NCBI GenBank assembly: GCA_007128515.1
Contig: SKXI01000105.1
Span: 1-10,774 of the forward strand
Direction: 5' to 3'
Source of the DNA: Halococcaceae archaeon
Lineage (GTDB): Archaea > Halobacteriota > Halobacteria > Halobacteriales > Halalkalicoccaceae
DNA: 10,774 nt
The translations under genes and the position numbers were made by a program. This document shows, one piece after another, positions 1 to 6,720 of this stretch (position 1 is its first letter; each line of letters opens with the position of its first letter). A model generated the notes under the pieces. The model saw only the letters and a program-made list of their open reading frames with translations. It ran no database searches and had not been told where the DNA came from.

Positions 1-278
1 CCGAGCGGCCCCACGTCGACGCCCTTGTCGTACTCCGCGAGCACGTTTCGTGCCTCGATCTCGCGGGTCAGCCCGGCGACGGTGAACGACTCGGTCACCG
101 TCTGCTCCTCGACGCGGCGCTCGTCGTAGCCCGTCTCCGAGAGCGTCCGCTCGTCCGCCTCGGCCGGCTCCGCCTCGAACCGGAGCGAGTCGTCGCCCGT
201 GACGAACCCGACGCACCCGGCGGTCGAGGCGAGCGTTCCGGCCGCCGCGAGACCGACCGCCCGTCGTGAGAGTTTCAT
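1..278 (-). CDS. Tat-exported lipoprotein, N-terminal part (possibly DUF6517 family)
   Basis: Partial gene: 92 codons are visible from the ATG at 278, and the rest lies beyond the left edge. The N-terminus is a twin-arginine signal (SRRAVG, residues 4-9), a short Ala/Gly-rich hydrophobic stretch, and a lipobox ending TAGC with Cys22 as the lipidation site. This is the usual layout of haloarchaeal lipoproteins exported folded by Tat and anchored outside the membrane. The mature part is acidic (ETGYDERRVEEQ near residues 47-58, then TREIEARN) and resembles, from memory, the haloarchaeal DUF6517 proteins, which have no known function. A TATA-like box is centred 27 nt upstream of the ATG, so the transcript is probably leaderless and independent of cysS, which ends 68 bp upstream on the same strand. 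Export and anchoring are well supported; the family name is tentative. Confidence 0.8.
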   Translation of the reverse strand, partial: MKLSRRAVGLAAAGTLASTAGCVGFVTGDDSLRFEAEPAEADERTLSETGYDERRVEEQTVTESFTVAGLTREIEARNVLAEYDKGVDVGPL

Positions 279-301
279 CGACCGCTAATGTTCTACGGTA
301 T

Positions 302-313
302 CGTATACGTTTT
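302..313 (-). promoter_or_regulatory. TATA-box region of the lipoprotein gene
   Basis: On the minus strand this reads AAAACGTATACG. It contains the 8-bp palindrome CGTATACG (302-309), centred 27 nt upstream of the ATG at 278, the spacing expected for an archaeal TATA box and a leaderless mRNA. The same GTATAC core occurs in the vapB operator region at 2946-2965. Confidence 0.55.
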
Positions 314-346
314 CTGGCTACGGACGCTTCGGCAGGCCCTAATCGA

Positions 347-1816
<1,470 letters not shown>

Positions 1817-1840
1817 CGCTCACCGAGAGGCCCGCGGGCG

Positions 1841-1850
1841 GTTAAAAAGC
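1841..1850. promoter_or_regulatory. Shared divergent TATA box (cysS and the 1877 gene)
   Basis: The only AT-rich box in the 60-bp gap between cysS (-) and the small + strand gene is GTTAAAAAGC. On the minus strand it reads ACGCTTTTTAAC and is centred about 29 nt from the cysS ATG. On the plus strand TTAAAAAG is centred about 31 nt ahead of the ATG at 1877. One box may therefore serve both directions. Confidence 0.6.
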
Positions 1851-1876
1851 GTCGAACCGGTCCGGCCACAAGGGCT

Positions 1877-2335
1877 ATGCGCGAACGCCGTGTGCCCCCG
1901 GTAATGTCCCTCCAGGCCAGGCTCCGGACGCGAACCGGCGTCCTCGCATCGGTCGCCGTCCTCGCGTTGGTCTACGAGGCTGCGACCGGTGGGCCGAGCG
2001 TCCACGACCTGAAGCGACGGACGCGGGCGACCGCGGCGATAGCCGGGTTCGAGGCGAAGCGGAGGGCCGGACTCGTCCCCACACCCGATCTGCCGGCCGG
2101 CTGGGAGTACACCCTCCGTGGACGCTGGGCGCTCATGCGCTCTGCGGGTGCCGACCGCTCGCACGTCACGGTCAGACCCTCGCGCGAGGGGTTTCGCGTC
2201 GCCGCACTCGTCGAAGAGGGGGGCGAGCGCTCGCGGACCGAACTCACCGACGAGCCGATCCCGTTCGGCGACGCTCTCGATCTCGCGGTCGGCCACGTTC
2301 GGACCGTCGCTGCCGAGCGTCGAACGGGCTCCTAG
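1877..2335 (+). CDS. Small single-helix membrane protein, unknown function
   Basis: A 152-aa protein I do not recognise. After a basic N-terminus, residues 20-36 (TGVLASVAVLALVYEAA) form one hydrophobic helix. The rest is a soluble domain with Arg-rich (LKRRTRATAAIAGFEAKRR) and acidic segments and a short strand-like core (WEYTLRGRWALMR, then VTVRP). The likely topology is a membrane-anchored domain. The ATG at 1877 was chosen because it sits at leaderless distance from the box at 1841-1850. An in-frame ATG at 1904 (MSLQARLR, 143 aa) is a reasonable alternative and would put the helix almost at the N-terminus. The TAG stop overlaps the TAG of vapC on the other strand by four bases. It shares a divergent promoter region with cysS, but no functional link can be inferred. 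Confidence 0.72.
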   Translation: MRERRVPPVMSLQARLRTRTGVLASVAVLALVYEAATGGPSVHDLKRRTRATAAIAGFEAKRRAGLVPTPDLPAGWEYTLRGRWALMRSAGADRSHVTVRPSREGFRVAALVEEGGERSRTELTDEPIPFGDALDLAVGHVRTVAAERRTGS

Positions 2336-2730
2336 GTTCGGAGGAGCTCGACCGTCAGTTGGTCCCGTAGTCCGGGACTGTCGAAGTCGGCATCGGACGC
2401 AGCGAGGGGCTCGTCACGATGGATCGCCGTCCCGGCGACGAACGCGTCGCGCGCGGAGAGGGGTTCCCCGTGTCGGTGGAGCCTGTCCTGTAGTTCGGCT
2501 GCGATACGAGCACACTCGGCGGTCGTTTCGACGACCGTCAGCCACGCCAACGCGCGGTCGACCGCGTCGAAGTCGGCCGGTTCGGACCTGTAGACCTCAC
2601 CCTGGTACACCTCGAACAGTACCAGCGGTGGGACGATCGCTCGTTCGCTGGATCGTGCCTCGACGTACGCTACGGCGGCCTCGGCCCCATCCAGGTAATC
2701 GATGAGGACGCTGCTGTCGAAGAGCGTCAT
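2332..2730 (-). CDS. vapC: PIN-domain ribonuclease toxin VapC
   Basis: A 132-aa PIN-domain protein, the toxin half of a VapBC module. VapC toxins are Mg2+-dependent endoribonucleases that cut specific RNAs, often tRNA or rRNA, when released from the antitoxin. The acidic active-site set is visible: Asp5 (LFDSSVLIDYL), Glu40 (LFEVYQGE), Asp95 (SARDAFVAG) and Asp113 (AASDADFD). All four are present, so the nuclease looks active. The ATG overlaps the vapB TGA in an ATGA, so translation is coupled to the antitoxin, as is standard for these modules. The stop overlaps the stop of the convergent gene 1877-2335. The RNA target cannot be read from the sequence. Confidence 0.93.
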   Translation of the reverse strand: MTLFDSSVLIDYLDGAEAAVAYVEARSSERAIVPPLVLFEVYQGEVYRSEPADFDAVDRALAWLTVVETTAECARIAAELQDRLHRHGEPLSARDAFVAGTAIHRDEPLAASDADFDSPGLRDQLTVELLRT

Positions 2731-2939
2731 CGATCGCCGACGTCACGTTTCGTCGCCAGACGTGCCTCGCGCGCCCGCTCGGCCGCATCCGAACCGTCCC
2801 ACAGACCGGCCCCCCGTCGCACGGACCGCCGCCGGTCTGCCACGAGCCGTGAGAGGAGTTCGTCGAACGTCTCGTCCTCTCTCTTCAGTGCGGAGAGCGC
2901 GGCGTGAGTGTCCTCTTCGACCCTGATGCTCTTGCTCAC
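2727..2939 (-). CDS. vapB: Antitoxin VapB (VapB/DUF217-like)
   Basis: A 70-aa antitoxin beginning at a GTG (2939). The N-terminal part, SKSIRVEEDTHAAL followed by LKREDETFDELLSRLV (residues 2-33), matches the archaeal VapB family with a short strand followed by two helices, expected to dimerise and bind DNA. The C-terminal half (GLWDGSDAAERAREAR, about residues 45-60) is the kind of flexible helix that wraps the PIN toxin and blocks its active site. The GTG is preferred because the family begins MSKxIR and because a longer reading frame would have to run through the promoter palindrome. The palindrome at 2946-2965 starts 7 nt upstream and overlaps the predicted TATA box, which fits autorepression by VapB or VapBC. 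The gene overlaps vapC by four bases. Confidence 0.9.
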   Translation of the reverse strand: MSKSIRVEEDTHAALSALKREDETFDELLSRLVADRRRSVRRGAGLWDGSDAAERAREARLATKRDVGDR

Positions 2940-2945
2940 GAGTTC

Positions 2946-2965
2946 TGTATACGGGCCCGTATACA
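2946..2965. promoter_or_regulatory. Perfect 20-bp palindrome, predicted vapBC operator
   Basis: Each half is TGTATACGGG, and the two halves form a perfect 20-bp inverted repeat with no spacer. It lies 7-26 nt upstream of the vapB GTG. Its distal arm, together with flanking bases (TTTGTATAC on the minus strand), lies at TATA distance (centre about 2962) from that leaderless start. A dimeric antitoxin bound here would block TATA access or transcription start. The cbiX TATA box lies 34 bp further on and is not covered. Confidence 0.75.
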
Positions 2966-2998
2966 AACCGGTTTCGACGAACGGCGTGCCCTTCGAAG

Positions 2999-3006
2999 TA
3001 CATAAG
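2999..3006 (+). promoter_or_regulatory. TATA box of cbiX
   Basis: TACATAAG is centred about 28 nt upstream of the ATG at 3031, consistent with a leaderless transcript for the cbiX-DR2241 operon. Confidence 0.5.
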
Positions 3007-3030
3007 CCGCTCTCGCCGCTAGATCGACCC

Positions 3031-3906
3031 ATGCAAGCGCTGGTGATCGTCGCCCACGGTTCGCACCTGAACCCGGACTCGAGCACGCCGACGTACGACC
3101 ACGCGGACGCGATCCGCGCGACCGGCGCGTTCGACGAGGTTCGCGAGGCGTTCTGGAAGGAAGAGCCCTCCTTCCGCGAGGCGCTCCGGACGGTCGAGGC
3201 GGAGGAGGTCTACGTCGTCCCGCTGTTCATCAGCGAGGGCTACTTCACCGAGCAGGTGATCCCCCGGGAGATGCGTCTAGAGGAGTGGGACGTCGCCGAC
3301 TGGGGCTCGGAGGACGGCGTCAGCGCGAGTTCGGCGACCTACGAGGCGGCGGACGTCGAGAAGACGATCCACTACTGCGGGCCGGTCGGCACCCACGAGG
3401 TGATGAGCGACGTGATCGTCCGGCGGGCGGAGTCGGTGACCGGCGATCCGGAGGTCGGAGCCGGCTTCGGACTCGCCATCGTCGGCCACGGCACGGAACG
3501 AAACGAGAACAGCGCGAAGGCGATCCACTACCACACCGAGCGGATCCGTGAGATGGGCCGCTTCGACCAGGTCGAGGCCGTCTTCATGGACGAGGAGCCG
3601 GAGGTCGACGACGTCACCGAGTTCTTCGACAGCGAGGATATCGTCGTCGTCCCGCTGTTCGTCGCCGACGGCTTCCACACCCAGGAGGACATCCCCGAGG
3701 ACATGGGGCTGACCGACGACTTCCGGGAGGGCTATCCGGTACCGGGCGAGGTCGACGGTCACCGGATCTGGTACGCCGGGGCGGTCGGCACCGAGTCGCT
3801 GATGGCGGACGTCGTCCTCGAGCGGGCCGCGGAGGCGGGCGCCGATATAGGCGACGCCAGGACGCGGATCGAGGAGCGAAGCGCGCCCTCCGTCGCGGGT
3901 GAGTGA
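3031..3906 (+). CDS. cbiX: Two-domain CbiX-type sirohydrochlorin chelatase
   Basis: A 291-aa protein made of two CbiX-like repeats. The family inserts Co2+ (cobalamin route) or Fe2+ (sirohaem) into sirohydrochlorin. The N-terminal repeat begins ALVIVAHGSH (His9) and contains VVPLFISEGYFTEQVIP. The C-terminal repeat has LAIVGHGTERNENS (His153) and VVPLFVADGFHTQEDIP (His216). In small CbiX proteins the two metal-handling histidines lie in exactly these two motifs. Here the second position is Phe72 in the first repeat but His216 in the second, so the complete pair is in the C-terminal half. The ATG at 3031 is leaderless-spaced from the TATA box at 2999-3006. The next gene begins immediately after its stop. 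Whether the metal is Co or Fe cannot be decided; no other cobalamin gene is in the window. Confidence 0.92.
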   Translation: MQALVIVAHGSHLNPDSSTPTYDHADAIRATGAFDEVREAFWKEEPSFREALRTVEAEEVYVVPLFISEGYFTEQVIPREMRLEEWDVADWGSEDGVSASSATYEAADVEKTIHYCGPVGTHEVMSDVIVRRAESVTGDPEVGAGFGLAIVGHGTERNENSAKAIHYHTERIREMGRFDQVEAVFMDEEPEVDDVTEFFDSEDIVVVPLFVADGFHTQEDIPEDMGLTDDFREGYPVPGEVDGHRIWYAGAVGTESLMADVVLERAAEAGADIGDARTRIEERSAPSVAGE

Positions 3907-4989
3907 ATGAACGACGCCCAGGTCGAGGCGCTGGTCGAGGCGGCCGAGGAGGGCGTGGAGATCGACGGGCTTCGGATCGCCCAGGAGCGTTCGGGCTACC
4001 GGTTCGAGACCCCCGAGAGGACCCACGAGGGGCTCTCGGGGTCGGAGCTCCGGACAGCGGCCGAGGAGAGCCCGTGGTTCGTCTCGAACTGGCACTACTG
4101 GACCCACGTCGTCGGCGGTCCCGAGAGCGCCCGCCACGAGTACCTCCGCTGGGTCGAGGGCGCCGACGACCACGCGGTCCCCGAGCGCTACGAGGCGCTC
4201 TCGACCGGCCTGACCCGCGAGTGGGGCCAGCTCTCGATCACCGCGACGCTCGCCGACGACGGCGTCCGGCGTTACGACCTGCGACACGTGGCCGACGGGG
4301 ATCGGGCCGAGGAGGACCTCGAGACGCACGTCGACCCGCTCGACGCCCGACGGATCGCGACCTACGACGACGACGGCCGATACCGGCCGCTCTCGACCGC
4401 GCCGACGCTCCGAACCGGCTGGGTCTACCCGGACCTCGACGGCCGCGCACTCGTCGAGACGGTGGAGTTCCTCTACCCCGCGACGGTCGAGAACTGGAAC
4501 CGGGAACGCCGGGGCGAGCTAGATATCACCCACTTCCGCGAGACGGCCGAGCGCCAGACCGGGATCTACTCGATCGTCGAGGGACTCTCGGTCGAGGAAC
4601 TGGAAGCCGCCGCGGAGGCCTGCTGTGTCGACTCGCAGTGTCTCAAGCGGCGGATGTGGGACGAGGACGAGGAGACGCCGCTCGACGTCCCGCGAGGGGA
4701 GGAGGCCTTTCCCTGCCGGGAGCCCTGCTCGCTGCTGGTCACCGCCGCCCGGAAGTTCGTCACGCTCGGCCGCGAGGAGACCCGTTCCTACGAGTTCGAG
4801 CTGACGCCGACGGAGAAAGAACAGATAGAGGGGATCATCGACGCGGTCGCCGACGGCCGCGTCGGCGAGATCCGCGAGGCGGACCTGAACGACGGCGCGA
4901 ACCGCTATCGCGCGCGATACCTCCGGGCGCTACGCGGCGGGGAACACGGCCTCTCGAACACGCCGACGTACCCCGAGGACCACGACTAG
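3907..4989 (+). CDS. DR2241-family 4Fe-4S protein
   Basis: A 360-aa acidic soluble protein similar to the iron-sulfur and stabilising domains of Deinococcus DR2241, a family associated with CbiX. The N-terminal two thirds (about 1-230) include an aromatic motif NWHYWTHVV (61-69) and a region rich in Trp and Tyr. The cluster site lies near 239-274: Cys239, Cys240 and Cys245 (ACCVDSQC), then Cys270 and Cys274 (CREPC), giving enough cysteines for one [4Fe-4S] cluster. The extreme C-terminus is helical (TPTEKEQIEGIIDAV). The ATG directly follows the cbiX TGA, and GGTGAG inside the end of cbiX can act as a ribosome binding site, so the two are almost certainly co-translated. It may supply electrons or stabilise the chelatase, but the biochemical role is unknown. 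Its TAG overlaps the stop of the convergent gene. Confidence 0.88.
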   Translation: MNDAQVEALVEAAEEGVEIDGLRIAQERSGYRFETPERTHEGLSGSELRTAAEESPWFVSNWHYWTHVVGGPESARHEYLRWVEGADDHAVPERYEALSTGLTREWGQLSITATLADDGVRRYDLRHVADGDRAEEDLETHVDPLDARRIATYDDDGRYRPLSTAPTLRTGWVYPDLDGRALVETVEFLYPATVENWNRERRGELDITHFRETAERQTGIYSIVEGLSVEELEAAAEACCVDSQCLKRRMWDEDEETPLDVPRGEEAFPCREPCSLLVTAARKFVTLGREETRSYEFELTPTEKEQIEGIIDAVADGRVGEIREADLNDGANRYRARYLRALRGGEHGLSNTPTYPEDHD

Positions 4990-5579
4990 AGCGACCCCTC
5001 CGAGAGGAGGTAGCTCGCGGCGACGAGCCCGGCGACGACGAGCACGCCCACGCTCGCGGCGATGCTCTCGGCGACCAGGCCGACGACGAGCGCGAGCGCG
5101 AGGACGACCGCCGCGAGCACGCCGACGAGCAGCGATCCCCCGAGGCGGGGTCGCCCGCTCCCCGATCGGGACGGAGGGGTGGGTGCCTTCCGTCGCCCGC
5201 GCTGGGGGACGCCGAGGCGCTCGTCGACCTCCACCCGTGGCTCCCTCGTCGGTGGTGTCTCGCTGATCGTCACGGCCACGTGCGCGCGCTGTGCGCCGTA
5301 GCCGGTGACGACCGAGAGTCGACCGGTCGTCGGTGCGGCCTCGCCGTCGACGGAGACCCGGACACGGTAGACCGCGCCCGCCTCGACGAAGTAGTTCCCG
5401 CCGCCGTCGACCGACGCCGCTCGCGAGAGGTCGTCGTCGAGGCTGAGGTGGACGTGGGTCGCCTGGCCGGCGTTCTCTATCTCGACGATGAACGACCGAT
5501 CGGTCTCGAACTCCTCGGTACCGATCGCTATCTCGTGGACCGCGTCGCGGTTGATCACGACCGGGAGCGTCTGCGACAC
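4986..5579 (-). CDS. Haloarchaeal protein with N-terminal beta domain and two C-terminal membrane helices
   Basis: A 197-aa protein of unknown function. Residues 1-110 look like a beta-sandwich (IVEIENAGQATHVHLSLDD, then YRVRVSV and HVAVTI), similar in feel to extracellular or accessory Ig-like domains. Next comes a Pro/Arg-rich linker (about 115-146), then two hydrophobic helices at about 149-169 (LLVGVLAAVVLALALVVGLV) and 172-191 (SIAASVGVLVVAGLVAASYL). There is no signal peptide. The GTG at 5579 was chosen because a TATA-like box (minus-strand ACGCTTTTTT) is centred 26-27 nt upstream. The in-frame ATG at 5615 would include that promoter inside the gene. The stop shares the CTAG at 4986-4989 with the DR2241 gene. 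I recall similar uncharacterised haloarchaeal proteins but cannot name a function. Confidence 0.82.
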   Translation of the reverse strand: MSQTLPVVINRDAVHEIAIGTEEFETDRSFIVEIENAGQATHVHLSLDDDLSRAASVDGGGNYFVEAGAVYRVRVSVDGEAAPTTGRLSVVTGYGAQRAHVAVTISETPPTREPRVEVDERLGVPQRGRRKAPTPPSRSGSGRPRLGGSLLVGVLAAVVLALALVVGLVAESIAASVGVLVVAGLVAASYLLSEGSL

Positions 5580-5600
5580 GTCTGACCCCTCGCAGGGGGG

Positions 5601-5612
5601 TGAAAAAAGCGT
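5601..5612 (-). promoter_or_regulatory. TATA box of the two-helix membrane protein gene
   Basis: The minus strand reads ACGCTTTTTTCA, with the T-run centred 26-27 nt upstream of the GTG at 5579. This placement decides the start codon. The box has the same ACGCTTTT core as the cysS, Trm112 and CobW promoters. Confidence 0.6.
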
Positions 5613-5693
5613 CACGGTACGCGCGGTCGATCGGCCGAAGGCGGTTCAGAGCGCCTCTCGCCACCGTAGACCGACGATTCGTCGTCGCTGGAG

Positions 5694-5703
5694 TGATATA
5701 TCA
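5694..5703. repeat. 10-bp AT-rich palindrome TGATATATCA
   Basis: A perfect palindrome in the 152-bp gap between the Trm112 gene and the membrane protein gene, the most AT-rich spot in that gap. It could act as a TATA box in either direction, or as a regulator site, but no start codon lies at leaderless distance on either strand. The rest of the gap, apart from the promoter at 5601-5612, shows nothing else I can interpret. Confidence 0.35.
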
Positions 5704-5731
5704 GCGTCGTTCGTTTCGGAAAGAGAATAGG

Positions 5732-5917
5732 TTACTCGTCGCGCATGTCCGGCGGGAGCAGGTTCGGAATGCCGTCTTCGATCGGGTACGTCTCGCCACA
5801 CTCCGTACAGACGAGACGGCCGGCGACGACCTCGTCGCCGTCCTGGACGTCCACCCTGAGCTCGAGTTCGGACTTGTCCAGCGGGCAGCAGATGATCTCC
5901 ATCAACGACTCCTTCAC
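5732..5917 (-). CDS. Trm112-like zinc protein, methyltransferase partner
   Basis: A 61-aa protein with the single-domain Trm112 fold: MEIICCPLDKSELEL at the N-terminus, VCTECGETYPI in the middle and GIPNLLPPDM near the C-terminus. Cys11, Cys37 and Cys40, with Cys10 nearby, form the zinc-knuckle site. In eukaryotes and archaea, Trm112 binds and activates several SAM-dependent methyltransferases that act on tRNA, rRNA or release factor; the haloarchaeal protein is expected to be such a hub. The start is a GTG at 5917, preceded by a GGTGAG ribosome binding site 6 nt upstream. An in-frame ATG at 5902 (MEIICC) is the alternative. The probable TATA box at 5965-5968 implies a leader of about 22 nt, which contains a tiny ORF overlapping this start. 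No partner methyltransferase is adjacent. Confidence 0.9.
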   Translation of the reverse strand: MKESLMEIICCPLDKSELELRVDVQDGDEVVAGRLVCTECGETYPIEDGIPNLLPPDMRDE

Positions 5918-5940
5918 GCCGTCTCACCCACGCGTCTCAT
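5914..5940 (-). other. Putative 8-codon leaderless upstream ORF before the Trm112 gene
   Basis: ATG at 5940 encodes MRRVGETA and stops with TGA at 5914-5916. That TGA overlaps the GTG start of the Trm112 gene in a GTGA, the overlap type used for translational coupling. The ATG falls almost exactly where transcription should start, 27 nt from the T-run at 5965-5968. The GGTGAG ribosome binding site lies inside the tiny ORF. Translation of such a short ORF cannot be shown from sequence alone. Confidence 0.35.
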
Positions 5941-5962
5941 GGCCGGAGGACGGACGCCGGCG

Positions 5963-5973
5963 AGAAAAGCGTG
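5963..5973 (-). promoter_or_regulatory. TATA box of the Trm112 gene
   Basis: The minus strand reads CACGCTTTTCT, with the four T bases at 5965-5968. This predicts a transcript start near 5939-5940, i.e. a leader of about 22 nt before the GTG at 5917, unlike the leaderless pattern elsewhere in the window. Confidence 0.5.
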
Positions 5974-5987
5974 ACGGGTTCCCCCGG

Positions 5988-5997
5988 GTTCAAAAGG
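5988..5997 (+). promoter_or_regulatory. TATA box of mobA
   Basis: GTTCAAAAGG is centred about 26 nt ahead of the mobA ATG, giving a leaderless message. An alternative is the AAAA at 5965-5968 read in the + direction, which would give a leader of about 26 nt carrying the GGAGGAGG at 5998-6005. The two cannot be separated by eye. Confidence 0.45.
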
Positions 5998-6018
5998 GGA
6001 GGAGGCGAAGCGACCGGT

Positions 6019-6642
6019 ATGAGAGAAGCGGTAATCATCGCCGGCGGGCGCTCGACGCGTTTCGGCGAGCGGGACAAGGCCGTCGCCTCGCTCGCTGGCG
6101 TTCCGATGATCCGGCGGGTCGCCGATCGGGTACTGGACGCGACCGACCGGCTCGTCGTGAACTGTCGAGAGGACCAGCGCGAGGCGATCGGCGAGGCGCT
6201 TGGCGGGTACGAGAACCCGGTCACGTTCGCGATCGACCGGGAGCCCGACGTCGGGCCGATGGCGGGCATCAGGACCGGACTCGCCGCCGTCAAGGCCGAG
6301 TACGCCGCCGTGGTCGCCTGCGACATGCCGTTCGTCGATCCGGGGTTCCTGGCGTATCTCTTCGAGCGTGCCGACGGCCACGACGCCGCCGTCCCGCGAC
6401 CCGAGGACGGCTGGTACCAGACCACGCAGGCGGTCTTCCGGGCACGTGCGATGGTCGATGCGTGCGACCGGGCGCTCGCTGCCGGCGAACGGAAGATCGT
6501 CGGCCCGCTGTTCGACCTCGACTACGTCGTCGTCACCGAAGAGGAGATCGCCGCACACGCGGCCGAGGGGACGTTCGAGAACCTGAACACCGAACGGGAG
6601 CTTCGACGTGCCGCCGCACGGATCGACCGACGCTCCGAGTAG
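6019..6642 (+). CDS. mobA: Molybdenum cofactor guanylyltransferase MobA
   Basis: A 207-aa nucleotidyltransferase of the GT-A-like fold. MobA joins GMP from GTP to molybdopterin to make the guanine dinucleotide cofactor needed by DMSO-reductase-type enzymes such as nitrate, DMSO and formate oxidoreductases. Residues 6-21 (IIAGGRSTRFGERDKA) match the family loop LAGGxSxRMGxDKA, with Lys20 as the GTP-binding lysine. GPMAGIRTGL (79-88) and the metal-binding Asp in ACDMPF (Asp102) follow. The C-terminal FENLNTEREL (186-195) corresponds to the conserved NINTPEDL-type motif. The length is normal. The gene starts 101 bp from the divergent Trm112 gene, and no other molybdenum cofactor genes are nearby. 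The fit is strong; the related function of a generic NTP transferase is less likely. Confidence 0.9.
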   Translation: MREAVIIAGGRSTRFGERDKAVASLAGVPMIRRVADRVLDATDRLVVNCREDQREAIGEALGGYENPVTFAIDREPDVGPMAGIRTGLAAVKAEYAAVVACDMPFVDPGFLAYLFERADGHDAAVPRPEDGWYQTTQAVFRARAMVDACDRALAAGERKIVGPLFDLDYVVVTEEEIAAHAAEGTFENLNTERELRRAAARIDRRSE

Positions 6643-6644
6643 CC

Positions 6645-6685
6645 GTTAATAACTCTCTAACGTGGTTAACAGGCATCATAATGAT
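6645..6685 (+). promoter_or_regulatory. Dyad-rich AT-rich promoter region of the formaldehyde dehydrogenase-like gene
   Basis: The most AT-rich stretch of the window. It holds GTTAaTAAC (6645-6653), TAACgtgGTTA (6658-6668), GTTAAC (6665-6670) and ATCATaATGAT (6675-6685). TTAATAA at 6646-6652 is a good TATA box, predicting a start near 6677 and a leader of about 44 nt with GGGGA at 6708-6712, eight nt before the ATG at 6721. Repeated GTTA/TAAC half-sites over and after the TATA box suggest binding by a regulator. Confidence 0.5.
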
Positions 6686-6720
6686 CGATGGACCCCAACT
6701 CCCATCCGGGGAACCACTCT

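Noticed and set aside
3277..4329. Minus-strand open frame of 350 codons opposite cbiX and DR2241
   Set aside because: It mirrors the codon bias of the real genes on the other strand, crosses their junction and has no promoter or recognisable motif.
3903..5585. Very long + strand open frame (about 560 codons) across the DR2241 gene and the antisense of the membrane protein gene
   Set aside because: It is an Arg/Pro/Gly-rich shadow frame caused by the high GC content. It overlaps two genes with better protein character on both strands, and its product shows no domain.
5981..5990. Duplicated GGGTTC around a C-run near 5976-5990 as a possible repeat operator
   Set aside because: The repeat is only six bases, in GC-rich sequence, and the second copy overlaps the mobA TATA region; not distinguishable from chance.
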